Shown here in pieces: positions 26,253 to 34,643 of a stretch of DNA of 64,000 nucleotides. The stretch comes from JAVBMC01 sp031552845. GTDB lineage: Bacteria; Verrucomicrobiota; Kiritimatiellia; RFP12; DVOR01. Each line of letters begins with the position of its first letter. The stretch's first letter is position 1. The notes beneath the pieces were generated by a model, which was not told the origin of the DNA, searched no databases, and worked only from the letters and a program-made list of their open reading frames with translations. The DNA lies in contig JAVBMC010000011.1 in the NCBI GenBank assembly GCA_031552845.1, forward strand, positions 26,116-90,115, given 5' to 3'. The position numbers were made by a program, and so were the translations under genes.

Positions 26253-27716
26253 ATGAGTACAGAAAACGAACAAACGATTGATTCAACCGACTACCGCGCC
26301 ATCCGCATTGCCAACATGAACGAACTGGCGGCCTTGGGCTACAAACCCTACGGACGCGCATTTCCACGCACGAGCAATCTCGCCGAGCTGCGCGCCTCCT
26401 TTGCGGAAGGTAAGGAGGTCAAAGCCGCCGGCCGCATCACGACCGTCCGCCGTATGGGCAAGGCGATGTTTGCAGACATCAACGACGGCTCCGACCGCTT
26501 CCAGCTGTTTATCGGTAAGAACGACATCGGCGAAGAGGCGTTCAAGGCGATGAAGTTCCTCGACCTTGGCGACTTCATCGGTGTCGAAGGCAAGTGCTTT
26601 GTCACCAAGACCGGCGAGCCGTCGGTGCATGTGGACAAGTGGGTGCTATTGACCAAAGCTATCCTTCAGCCGCCGGAGAAGTGGCACGGCTTGCAGGATG
26701 TTGAAGAGCGTTACCGCAAGCGTTATCTCGACCTGATGAGCAATCAAGAGTCCCGCCTGCGGTTCAACCAGCGGCACCTGATTCTCGCGGAGATCCGCCG
26801 TTACTTGCAAGACCGCTGCTTTGTCGAGGTCGAAACCCCCATGATGCAGGCACAAGCGGGCGGTGCGGCGGCCAAGCCTTTCGTGACCCATCACAACGCG
26901 CTCGACACAAAGATGTACATGCGCATCGCGCCCGAGCTTTATCTCAAGCGCCTGCTCGTCGGCGGGTTCGATAAGATATTCGAGCTCGGCAAGGACTTCC
27001 GTAATGAAGGCATCGACCGCACGCACAACCCCGAGTTCACCGTGCTGGAGATCTACGAAGCTTATGGCGACCGTCTTTCCATGAAGGCCATCATCGAAGG
27101 CATGCTCCCGCACCTCTGTGAGAAGGTGCACGGCAAACTTGAGATTGAATACGGCGACGAGAAGGAAATCATCAGCTTCAAGCCACCCTATCGCGAAGTC
27201 CCTTATCACGACCTCATCAAAGAAACCATGGGCGCCGATTGGTTCGACCTCCCCTTGGCTAAGAAGATTGAGATTGCACGCGGCAAAGGTTTGGACATCC
27301 CGTCCGATATGAGCGACCTGCTCGTCACGCACGAAATCTACGACAAGCTGATCGAGAAGACCCTCCGCCAGCCGACATTCGTTACGCGCCTGCCGCGTCA
27401 GTTCGTCCCGCTCGCTAAAGCTTGCGAGGACGACCCCGAGTTGGTTGATGTCTTTGAGTTCGTCATTGCCGGCAAAGAGCTCTGCCCCGGATATACCGAG
27501 CAGAATGACCCCGCCGCTCAGCGCGAGGCGTTGTCCGTGCAAGCTGTTGATGATCCCGAAAAGCTGGATGAAGACTTCATCTGTGCGCTGGAACACGGCA
27601 TGCCGCCGACCGGTGGGCTGGGCATCGGCATTGACCGCTTGGTCATGCTGCTGACGCAAACGCTCGTTATCCGTGACGTCATCCTCTTCCCGCAAATGAA
27701 GAGCGCAGGCAAATAA
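26253..27716 (+). CDS. lysS: Lysyl-tRNA synthetase, class II
   Basis: Charges tRNA-Lys. 487 residues, normal size. An OB-fold anticodon-binding domain (about 55-150) precedes the class II catalytic core: motif 2 FRNEGIDRTHNPEFTVLEIYEAY-like region and motif 3 GLGIGIDRLVML near the C-terminus; the ETPMMQ stretch belongs to motif 1. Starts 24 bp after the CE7 gene. Confidence 0.96.
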   Translation: MSTENEQTIDSTDYRAIRIANMNELAALGYKPYGRAFPRTSNLAELRASFAEGKEVKAAGRITTVRRMGKAMFADINDGSDRFQLFIGKNDIGEEAFKAMKFLDLGDFIGVEGKCFVTKTGEPSVHVDKWVLLTKAILQPPEKWHGLQDVEERYRKRYLDLMSNQESRLRFNQRHLILAEIRRYLQDRCFVEVETPMMQAQAGGAAAKPFVTHHNALDTKMYMRIAPELYLKRLLVGGFDKIFELGKDFRNEGIDRTHNPEFTVLEIYEAYGDRLSMKAIIEGMLPHLCEKVHGKLEIEYGDEKEIISFKPPYREVPYHDLIKETMGADWFDLPLAKKIEIARGKGLDIPSDMSDLLVTHEIYDKLIEKTLRQPTFVTRLPRQFVPLAKACEDDPELVDVFEFVIAGKELCPGYTEQNDPAAQREALSVQAVDDPEKLDEDFICALEHGMPPTGGLGIGIDRLVMLLTQTLVIRDVILFPQMKSAGK

Positions 27717-27738
27717 CACCCCAACAAAGAGGTTCCGC

Positions 27739-28536
27739 ATGATCAAACGCGCATGGCTCGGTGAGTTTCTCGGCACATTCATCTTAGTACTCTTCGGCTG
27801 CGGGTCGGTCGCGGTGGATACCCTCTTCGAAGCGCATGGCGGCAATCTCGCCCTCATCGCGCTCATCTGGGGCGCGGCGGTCACGCTTGCCATCTACCTC
27901 ACGCGCCACCTCTCCTGCGCGCACCTCAACCCGGCAGTCTCCATCTCGATGGCGGTCTCCGGGCGGATGTACTGGAGCAAGCTGCCCGGCTATCTGATTG
28001 CGCAGTTCCTTGGAGCGTTCGTTGCAGGCTGGGCAGTCTATGCGCTCTTTGCGCCGCAGTTGGAAATCTTTGAGGCCGCCAAAGACATTGTCCGCGGCGC
28101 ACCGGAATCCGTCAAGACCGCCCGTATGTTCGGCGAGTTCTACAACGGCACCTTGTTACATGCCGCAGGTGCGGAGTTCTTCGGAACGTTCCTGCTCGTG
28201 CTGGCGATCTTCGGCTTGACCGAGGGTTGCAATGTCGGCCGCCCCGACAACTCGCTCGCACCCGTCTTTATCGGCATGACTGTTGCCTCCATCATCTGTC
28301 TTGTCGCGCCATTGACACAAGCCGGGCTCAACCCCGCGCGCGATTTCTCACCGCGTTGCGTGGCATGGATCTGCGGCTGGGGCAAAGCGGCCTTTCCCGA
28401 CAGCGCAGGCGGATTCTTCCACGTCTATATCCTCGCGCCTATCTTGGGAGGCCTCGCGGCAAGCGGTCTTTTCATGGCGGTCATCGAACCCGCACTCAAA
28501 ACAAAACAGGAGAAATGCTCATGTCAAAAAGACTGA
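27739..28536 (+). CDS. Aquaporin / glycerol facilitator (MIP family)
   Basis: Membrane channel of 265 residues with six transmembrane segments. Both pore-lining boxes are present: HLNPAVS and GLNPARDFSPR; the Asp after the second NPAR is the mark of glycerol-conducting GlpF-type channels. The C-terminal tail contains CSCQKD. Its last 16 bp overlap the start of the GTPase gene. No glycerol kinase or dehydrogenase is nearby, so the physiological solute is open. Confidence 0.9.
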   Translation: MIKRAWLGEFLGTFILVLFGCGSVAVDTLFEAHGGNLALIALIWGAAVTLAIYLTRHLSCAHLNPAVSISMAVSGRMYWSKLPGYLIAQFLGAFVAGWAVYALFAPQLEIFEAAKDIVRGAPESVKTARMFGEFYNGTLLHAAGAEFFGTFLLVLAIFGLTEGCNVGRPDNSLAPVFIGMTVASIICLVAPLTQAGLNPARDFSPRCVAWICGWGKAAFPDSAGGFFHVYILAPILGGLAASGLFMAVIEPALKTKQEKCSCQKD

Positions 28537-29609
28537 TCCTCGTCGGCGGATTCCTCGCCGCAGGTAAAACCACGCTCTTGTGGAAAAGCGTTGCCGCGTT
28601 AACCGCACAGGGTGAAAAGGTAGGCCTGATTACCAACGACCAAGCACCTGACTTAGCCGACACCACCTTTCTTAAACAAACGGGCGTCTCCGTGGAAGAA
28701 GTCGCGGGCAGCTGTTTTTGCTGTAACTTCAACGGATTCACTGAAGCTATGCAGCACTTGTTTGAACAAGGCGCTACGGTTATCGTTGGCGAGCCTGTGG
28801 GTAGTTGCACCGACCTTTCGGCAACGATCTTGCAGCCCGTGAAAAAGCTTTTTGGCGACACGGTTAAGGTAGAGCCCTTTAGCGTATTGATTGAACCGGC
28901 GCGTCTCAATGAACTATTGGGTGAAACGCCGCCTATGCTGGCGGATTCCGCACGCTATATCCTTGACCGTCAGCTCGCCGAGGCCGATATCATTCTACTC
29001 AGCAAGGCCGACACACTGTTTTCACACGAGTGCGAGAACCTCTTGGGCGAACTGTGTGCACGTTATCCGCAAGCCGACGTGCTGCCGATTCAAGCCCGCA
29101 ACGGCGGCGGATTGGATGCATGGTTCAGCACGCTCGATAACGGCCGCGGTGCAGGCCGTACAATTGCGGAGGTTGATTACGACACCTATGCTGATGGTGA
29201 AGCCGTGCTGGGTTGGCTGAATGCAGAAGTCCAACTCTCGTCCGACACACCGCGCGATTGGCTGCCGGTGGCACAGCAATGGTTGGGAGACCTGCAGCAG
29301 TCTCTGGCGGCGAAGAATCTACCCTTGGGACATCTCAAGTTCGCGCTCACTCTGCCCGACGGCACATGCACTAAACTCAGCGCCTTGGTCGAAGGCGGCA
29401 AGCCCGTGCAACAGGCCGACGGAGTCACTGCTGCGAGCGGAACGAAAGCCCTGTTGACCATCAACGCCCGCGTGCAGACCACGCCCGAGACGTTGCAGCA
29501 AGCTGTCGAAGCTTGCCTTGCCAATCATCCCGAAGCCTCCATCGTACGCCTGCGGTGCCTCCAACCCGGACGTCCGAATCCGACACACCGCTACGCCGAG
29601 GTCGTCTAA
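28521..29609 (+). CDS. COG0523 (CobW/YjiA-type) metal-chaperone GTPase
   Basis: G3E GTPase of 362 residues. The start at 28521 is chosen because AGGAG lies eight bases upstream; it overlaps the aquaporin gene. Walker A is GGFLAAGKT (9-17), the metal-binding C-x-C-C motif is in GSCFCCNF, and a guanine-specificity motif is in LLSKAD. Family members deliver Zn, Co, Ni or Fe to target enzymes. The second half is less conserved. Translational overlap with a glycerol/water channel is unusual; no metal-uptake gene or Zur site is visible, so the metal is unknown. Confidence 0.82.
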   Translation: MSKRLILVGGFLAAGKTTLLWKSVAALTAQGEKVGLITNDQAPDLADTTFLKQTGVSVEEVAGSCFCCNFNGFTEAMQHLFEQGATVIVGEPVGSCTDLSATILQPVKKLFGDTVKVEPFSVLIEPARLNELLGETPPMLADSARYILDRQLAEADIILLSKADTLFSHECENLLGELCARYPQADVLPIQARNGGGLDAWFSTLDNGRGAGRTIAEVDYDTYADGEAVLGWLNAEVQLSSDTPRDWLPVAQQWLGDLQQSLAAKNLPLGHLKFALTLPDGTCTKLSALVEGGKPVQQADGVTAASGTKALLTINARVQTTPETLQQAVEACLANHPEASIVRLRCLQPGRPNPTHRYAEVV

Positions 29610-29628
29610 ACGCTCATCACACAATGAC

Positions 29629-29660
29629 AAAGGGGAGGCTCGCAATGGCCTCCCCTTTTG
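29629..29660. terminator. Terminator shared by the convergent GTPase and GH16 genes
   Basis: AAAGGGGAGGC (29629-29639) pairs with GCCTCCCCTTT (29648-29658), with T's on the plus-strand 3' side. It sits between two convergent genes. Confidence 0.85.
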
Positions 29661-29683
29661 TTTGCACGTTGATTGACATACTG

Positions 29684-30538
29684 TTACTTGGGCAAGTCCC
29701 ACACGTGCACATAATCGACCTGAAACACCGCAGGCAGATCCTTCGTGTCGGGCAAGCCCACCCAGGTCTCCATGATCTCGCAATCAAGCATCAGATGCAG
29801 CGGACGCTTGAAGTAATCGTTCGTGCGGCGGAAGACCTCTTTGCCATCGAGATACCAGCGGATCTCTTGCGGCGTCCACAAGCACCCGTAGGTATGGAAG
29901 TCCGCCCAGAAGTCAAACTCCACCTTCGTCTTGCCGCTGCGGTTCTCTAGCGCCACCACGCCGCCATTTGCCGTGGCCTCGACATAGGGCGTCTTCAAAC
30001 AATGCACGGTGTTGAACAGGATGCGCTCGTTGCCCGGCTTGACCGACTTACCAAAAAACTCGGCAATGTCGATCTCCTCCGACACATCGCCCGGCCGATG
30101 TTTTTTTTCAGGCGCATCGCTCAGCGGGTCATACAGCCAGAACGCATTACACACCGCAGCGTGCATTCCCTTGCACCGGGCCTCAAAATAACCATACCGC
30201 ACCTTCTGCCGGCTCTTCACAATCGCCGTGCTAAAGCGGTCGAATCCCCGCAGGCGGTTCTCATACGAAACCTCCTCCGGCTTCAACGCCCGCGCCCACA
30301 GCTCCAACATTCCATCCTTCACGCCAACATTACGATGATCAAAGACCCCCGGCTTGCGCCCATAGAATGTCGGGTTCAAATCCATCCACCGCGCACTATC
30401 TAATGCCGCACCATTAAACTCATCGCTCATCGTGCGGTTAAACCGATACTCCGCACCCAACGGACACACCGGCTCCTGTGCCTGCACGGCACCACACAAC
30501 AACACGCCCAAACAAAACCCGCTCAACACTCGCAACAT
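29684..30538 (-). CDS. Secreted GH16 endo-beta-glycanase
   Basis: Exported GH16 enzyme of 284 residues. The start at 30538 (MLRVLSGFCLG) is preferred because AAGGGG lies six bases upstream; an in-frame ATG at 30544 abuts the ribosome-binding site. The signal peptide ends near VQAQ. The catalytic motif EEIDIAEFFG has the E-x-D-x-x-E (beta-bulge) form seen in laminarinases, agarases and porphyranases; the Trp-rich strand FHTYGCLWTPQEIRWYLDG is typical. Substrate (beta-1,3-glucan or a marine-type galactan) cannot be resolved. Array B lies 230 bp upstream. Confidence 0.88.
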   Translation of the reverse strand: MLRVLSGFCLGVLLCGAVQAQEPVCPLGAEYRFNRTMSDEFNGAALDSARWMDLNPTFYGRKPGVFDHRNVGVKDGMLELWARALKPEEVSYENRLRGFDRFSTAIVKSRQKVRYGYFEARCKGMHAAVCNAFWLYDPLSDAPEKKHRPGDVSEEIDIAEFFGKSVKPGNERILFNTVHCLKTPYVEATANGGVVALENRSGKTKVEFDFWADFHTYGCLWTPQEIRWYLDGKEVFRRTNDYFKRPLHLMLDCEIMETWVGLPDTKDLPAVFQVDYVHVWDLPK

Positions 30539-30768
30539 ACGCATCCCCTTTATATTCACACGGCGATAATACCACACTCCCCCCGCCCCCGCAAGCCAAA
30601 ACGAAACTCCACCCCGCCGCGACGAAACCCGCCAATAAACCACCCGCCTCTGCGTTTTACATGTCACACATGGAATATGCACTACATAACGCGCCTGCCC
30701 AATATTTACGGGGCTTTCCGCACGCGGATGCCATCCGCGGGGTGTTTGGACGTTTGGCGGGCAAAACC

Positions 30769-31132
30769 GTGTCCAACGTTGGACACTGCTCTGTCCAATG
30801 TTCGACACCGTCGTGTCCAATGTTGGACACTGTGCTGTCCAATGTTCGTCACCGCGCTGTCCAACGTTAGACAACTCTCTATCCAACATTCGACACAACA
30901 CTATCCAATGTTCGTTACTGCCGGATTACGGACGTAATGCAACACAATCACGTTAATGATTCATCACGATCTCGGACGTGATTGAACACGATCACGCCCG
31001 AGACACAACCGCAACACACTCGGTGCGCAACACGGACGCACGAGGCATGCACCCGCAAGACACTCAGCACACAACACGGACGCACGTGGCACACAATGAC
31101 AACACACATATTACTTATCGGCACAGCACGTG
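30769..31132. repeat. 22-bp phased palindrome array B (up to 17 units)
   Basis: Palindrome centres fall at 30777.5 plus exact multiples of 22 bp. Units 0-6 share a TGTCCAAYGTT core; unit 0 is a perfect 18-bp palindrome GTGTCCAACGTTGGACAC and unit 2 matches at eight of nine pairs. Units 7-10 keep the phase but switch core to ATTACGG/ACGTAAT and ATCACG-type palindromes (centres 30931.5, 30953.5, 30975.5, 30997.5). Further on the signal fades, yet CACGTG cores recur in phase at 31085.5 and 31129.5. It lies in the gap between the divergently arranged GH16 gene and tRNA-Leu gene. No ORF, CRISPR-like spacer structure or known operator explains it. Confidence 0.85.
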
Positions 31133-31179
31133 TTCCATGCAGTCACATCTGATGCAAAAGCACCACCCCCACCTTTTAA

Positions 31180-31290
31180 GTTGATGGCTCCTTGGAGCTT
31201 GGATTCCTGATTACGGATACCGTCGGCAAGCCGTTGCGATTCTCGTGAGAGCAGGTCACCCAATGGGGTCAACGGGACGCAGTTTAGCAG
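31180..31290. repeat. Dispersed repeat, copy next to array B
   Basis: This stretch resembles 61733-61858: both open with GTTGATGGCTCCTYGGAGCT and close with TCACCCRATGGGGTCAACRGG followed by an AGTTTA block. Read on the minus strand both could encode LLN...P.G... and ...GAIN, but the second copy contains stops, so it is treated as a non-coding or decayed repeat. Confidence 0.55.
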
Positions 31291-31461
31291 ATTGGCCAGA
31301 TAAGTCAAGCGGGAAAGCGATTCGACCAAAGCACAAGGGAATCACAAGGAGGTGTGGCTGAAAACAGGGAATTCCTGAAGCTACTGGGACAGGTATTTTA
31401 GACCGAGGCCTGAGCTCTCCCTACGATGATTCGCATGCCCAAAAATACCCGACGATATTCC

Positions 31462-31490
31462 TTGACCGTGGGAAGCAAATATGGCATACT
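31462..31490 (+). promoter_or_regulatory. Sigma70-like promoter of tRNA-Leu
   Basis: TTGACC (31462-31467), a 17-bp spacer and CATACT (31485-31490), 26 bp before the mature 5' end of the tRNA. Confidence 0.6.
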
Positions 31491-31516
31491 ACCGACTTGC
31501 TTTTTTGACTGTTTGC

Positions 31517-31606
31517 GCCCGAGTGGTGGAATGGCAGACACACCGGACTTAAAATCCGTTGCTGGGTTATACTGGCGTGTGGGTTCGACTCCCACCTCGG
31601 GCACCA
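31517..31606 (+). tRNA. tRNA-Leu (anticodon UAA)
   Basis: A 90-base class II tRNA. The acceptor stem GCCCGAG (31517-31523) pairs with CTCGGGC (31596-31602), then discriminator A and an encoded CCA. The anticodon loop CTTAAAA holds TAA at 31550-31552. GTGGGTTCGACTCCCAC is the T arm, and a long variable arm lies between. One pair at the top of the anticodon stem looks mismatched. Confidence 0.95.
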
Positions 31607-31656
31607 TCTCATTTTGATTGTTAAACGCGTAATGAAGGACTGCGTTTCAGCGTGCC

Positions 31657-32250
31657 ATGAAGAATAAACACGAACACAAACATACCGCCCACTCTCACGA
31701 AAAACATAACACCGCCCCGCAGGAACCGGCGCCGGATGCCGAGACCGTAGCGGAGGCAGCACAGGCTGAGGCCGCAGATAATCAAGAACCGCAGCCAACT
31801 AAGGACGCCAATGAACTCGCCGCATTAAAGGATAAATACCTGCGGCTGTTGGCCGATTTTGATAACGCCCGCAAGCGCCAGCTCCGCGAGCGTGAAGAGT
31901 GGATCAAGTCCGCCAACGAAGGTCTGATTAAGGATATGCTCCCCGTGATCGACCATCTTGAACTCGCCGTCAGCAAAGCCCCCGAGGGCGACGATCCCTT
32001 CGTCGGCGGCGTCAAGCTGGTGCTCAAACAATTTCTCGAAGCGCTCGCCAAGCAAGGAGCCACCCCCGTTGACGCCGTCAATGCGGAGTTCGACCCCAAC
32101 TTGCACGAAGCCCTTTCAGTAGCCCCCTCCGCAACCGTCGCAGCCAACACCGTGTTGGAACAGTACCGCTGCGGCTGGCTGCTCAACGGCAAATTGATCC
32201 GCGCCGCCCAAGTCATCGTCTCCGGCGGCGCACCTGAATCTGCAGAATAA
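31657..32250 (+). CDS. grpE: Nucleotide-exchange factor GrpE
   Basis: DnaK nucleotide-exchange factor of 197 residues. An unusual His/Lys-rich N-terminus (MKNKHEHKHTAHSHEKHN) and an acidic Ala/Glu linker precede the long helix (LAALKDKYLRLLADFDNARKR, about 55-85) and the C-terminal beta domain (FDPNLHEALSVAPS, GWLLNGKLIRAAQVIVS). Followed nine bases later by dnaJ; dnaK is not in the window. No CIRCE element was found upstream. The His-rich tail could bind metal but this is not a family feature. Confidence 0.95.
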   Translation: MKNKHEHKHTAHSHEKHNTAPQEPAPDAETVAEAAQAEAADNQEPQPTKDANELAALKDKYLRLLADFDNARKRQLREREEWIKSANEGLIKDMLPVIDHLELAVSKAPEGDDPFVGGVKLVLKQFLEALAKQGATPVDAVNAEFDPNLHEALSVAPSATVAANTVLEQYRCGWLLNGKLIRAAQVIVSGGAPESAE

Positions 32251-32259
32251 TACACGACC

Positions 32260-33435
32260 ATGGCCAAGAAACGCGACTATTACGAAGTACTCGGCGTCCA
32301 AAAAGGCGTCTCCGCAGACGAGCTGAAAAAAGCCTACCGCAAGCTCGCCATGCAGTACCACCCCGACCGCAACCAGAACGACGCCAAAGCCGAAGCGATG
32401 TTCAAAGAAGTCAGCGAGGCCTACGAAGTCCTCAGTGACCCCAAGAAGCGCCAGACCTACGACCAGTTCGGCCACGAAGGCATGAAGTCCAACTTCGGCC
32501 CCGGCGGGTTTGACTTCAACCGCGACTTCACCCACATGGGCGATCTGCAAGACATCCTCGGCAGTATCTTCGGCGGCGGCTTTGCCGATATGTTCGGTGG
32601 TGGCGGACGCCGTCAGCGTCAAGACCCCAATGCGCCCCAGCGCGGCAACGACTTGCGTTTTGATCTTGAGATTGATCTTGAAGAAGCCATCTTCGGCTCC
32701 GAGCGTTCAATCGAAATTCCTGTCGCGGAAGCTTGCGACACCTGTCATGGCTCCGGCGCGGCTGAGGGCACCTCACGCGAAACTTGCCGTCAATGCGGCG
32801 GACGCGGCTACGTCATTGCCGGCGGCGGTTTTATCCAGATGCAACAAACCTGCCCGGTTTGCAACGGCACCGGTGGAGTCATCCGTCATCCTTGTCGTAA
32901 GTGCCATGGTGCCGGACGCGTCAAAGCGCGCAAAAAGATGCAGCTGCGTATTCCCGTGGGTGTCGAGACCGGCACGCGCCTGCGTCTCGCCGGCAAAGGC
33001 GAAGGCGGTTTGCGCGGCGGGCCAGCCGGTGATCTCTATGTTATCCTGCATGTGCGTGACCACGACCTCTTTGAACGTCACGAAGACGACCTCGGCTGTG
33101 CAGTGCATATCTCACCCGTACTCGCGGCATTGGGTGGCGAAGTCGAAGTCCCCACGCCTTACGGTTACACGAAGATCAAGATTCCCGCCGGCACACAGAA
33201 TGGCAAGGTCTTTCGCTTGCGCGACAAAGGCATGCCCCTGCTTAACAGCGCGGGAACAGGTGATCTGCATGCGCAGATCGTTGTGGAAACCCCGGAACAT
33301 CTTTCCACGCGCCAGAAGAAACAGCTTGAAGAACTTCAGGCTGCCATGAGCGATTCCAATTTCCCCCTCAATACAAAACAGCGCAAGTCTGCCGAACAGT
33401 TTTACACGCGCCGTGATGCATTGAAGAAAAAATAA
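32260..33435 (+). CDS. dnaJ: Chaperone DnaJ (type I Hsp40)
   Basis: Full-length DnaJ of 391 residues. The J domain (DYYEVLGVQKGVSADELKKAY, with HPD in QYHPDRN) is followed by a Gly/Phe-rich region, four zinc-binding repeats (CDTCHGSG, CRQCGGRG, CPVCNGTG, CRKCHGAG) and the C-terminal substrate-binding domains. Delivers unfolded proteins to DnaK and stimulates its ATPase. Forms a two-gene heat-shock unit with grpE. Confidence 0.97.
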   Translation: MAKKRDYYEVLGVQKGVSADELKKAYRKLAMQYHPDRNQNDAKAEAMFKEVSEAYEVLSDPKKRQTYDQFGHEGMKSNFGPGGFDFNRDFTHMGDLQDILGSIFGGGFADMFGGGGRRQRQDPNAPQRGNDLRFDLEIDLEEAIFGSERSIEIPVAEACDTCHGSGAAEGTSRETCRQCGGRGYVIAGGGFIQMQQTCPVCNGTGGVIRHPCRKCHGAGRVKARKKMQLRIPVGVETGTRLRLAGKGEGGLRGGPAGDLYVILHVRDHDLFERHEDDLGCAVHISPVLAALGGEVEVPTPYGYTKIKIPAGTQNGKVFRLRDKGMPLLNSAGTGDLHAQIVVETPEHLSTRQKKQLEELQAAMSDSNFPLNTKQRKSAEQFYTRRDALKKK

Positions 33436-33466
33436 CGCCGCCCCAAACGTCAAAACAAAGGAATTT

Positions 33467-34639
33467 GTGAACGACTTTGTTGCCTTTGAGAATGTAACTA
33501 AGAAATTCGGAGCCTTGACCGCGGTCAACAACGTCTCGTGTTCTATCAAAAAGGGAGAGTTTTTCTCCCTGCTAGGTCCTAGCGGCTGCGGTAAAACAAC
33601 CCTCTTGCGTATTTTGGCAGGGTTTGAAACACCCGACTCTGGACGTGTCTGGATCAACGGAGAAGATGTAACCGAACTCGCGCCCAACCTGCGCCGTGTT
33701 CACACCGTCTTCCAGAACTATGCGCTCTTCCCCCATATGACGCTCCGGCAGAATGTGGGCTTCAGCCTCAGTATCGCCGGCAAGCCGCGCGCCGAGATCA
33801 ATAAACGGGTCGACACCTTGCTCGAACTCGTACGCATGACCAATCATGCCAACAAATATCCTACGCAGATTTCCGGCGGACAAAAACAGCGTATCGCTAT
33901 TGCCCGTGCCTTGGCCGACCAACCGCAGGTCTTGTTGCTCGACGAGCCCCTAGCCGCGCTCGACCTTAAGCTCCGCCAGCATATGTTGCTGGAGCTCGAC
34001 AGCATCCATGACGAAGTCGGTATCACGTTCGTTTACGTGACGCATGACCAAAGCGAGGCCATGAGCCTTTCGGATCGTATTGCGGTGATGGAAGGCGGAA
34101 TCATCGCCCAAATCGATCCCCCTGTAAAAGTTTACGAGGCACCCTGCTCCGACTTTGTAGCCGAATTCATTGGCGACACCAACTTCTTCCACGGCACAGT
34201 CAAATCAGTTGACGGCGATTACTGCATCCTTGACATTCCGGAGCTGCCGCCTGTGCGGATCTTTAACGATAAGAGGATTGCCTCAGGCAATCCCGTGAAC
34301 CTGAGCATCCGTCCGGAAAAGATGCGTGTGGCCTCTGCCGAACCTGATCCCGCCGACCCTGACTATACTCAGGGGCCAAACGGCGATTTCATGCCGCGCA
34401 AGTTTGCCGAGGGCATTGAGAAGCACGAGTTCAACGTGTTGCGTGGCAAGCTGGAGAGCATCGTCTACCTCGGCAATCATACGCGTTATTGGATACGCGT
34501 CGGCGACAGGAGACTTTCAACCTATAAACCGAACACCCGCTTTTCCATTGACCGCCCGCTCAAATGGGGTGAAGAAGTGTTTGTCGGCTGGCATGTGGAT
34601 GACGGGTTCATGATCGATAAATTCACCCCTCCGAGCTGA
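33467..34639 (+). CDS. potA: Spermidine/putrescine ABC transporter, ATPase PotA
   Basis: ABC ATPase of 390 residues. It starts with GTG (AAAGGA upstream), MNDFVAFENVTKKFG. Walker A is GPSGCGKTT, signature ISGGQKQRIAIARAL, Walker B VLLLDEPLAALDL, with the H-loop THDQ. A C-terminal TOBE-like domain (about 250-390) is as in PotA and contains an extra insert near PDPADPDYTQGP. It drives uptake through the PotB/PotC pair encoded next. Confidence 0.9.
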   Translation: MNDFVAFENVTKKFGALTAVNNVSCSIKKGEFFSLLGPSGCGKTTLLRILAGFETPDSGRVWINGEDVTELAPNLRRVHTVFQNYALFPHMTLRQNVGFSLSIAGKPRAEINKRVDTLLELVRMTNHANKYPTQISGGQKQRIAIARALADQPQVLLLDEPLAALDLKLRQHMLLELDSIHDEVGITFVYVTHDQSEAMSLSDRIAVMEGGIIAQIDPPVKVYEAPCSDFVAEFIGDTNFFHGTVKSVDGDYCILDIPELPPVRIFNDKRIASGNPVNLSIRPEKMRVASAEPDPADPDYTQGPNGDFMPRKFAEGIEKHEFNVLRGKLESIVYLGNHTRYWIRVGDRRLSTYKPNTRFSIDRPLKWGEEVFVGWHVDDGFMIDKFTPPS

Positions 34640-34643
34640 AGCC

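Noticed and set aside
26646..27893. A 415-codon antisense ORF
   Set aside because: Shadow of lysS, whose identity is beyond doubt.
30724..30740. CGCGGATG/CATCCGCG hairpin as the first unit of array B
   Set aside because: Its centre is about 2.5 bp out of the 22-bp phase and its sequence is unrelated, so it was left out.
30769..31132. CRISPR array
   Set aside because: Repeats are short, palindromic, degenerate and separated by only about 4 bp; there are no unique 30-bp spacers and no cas genes.
31111..31329. A 72-codon minus-strand ORF
   Set aside because: It runs through the tail of array B and the dispersed repeat, has no convincing ribosome-binding site, and the second repeat copy has stops in the same reading.
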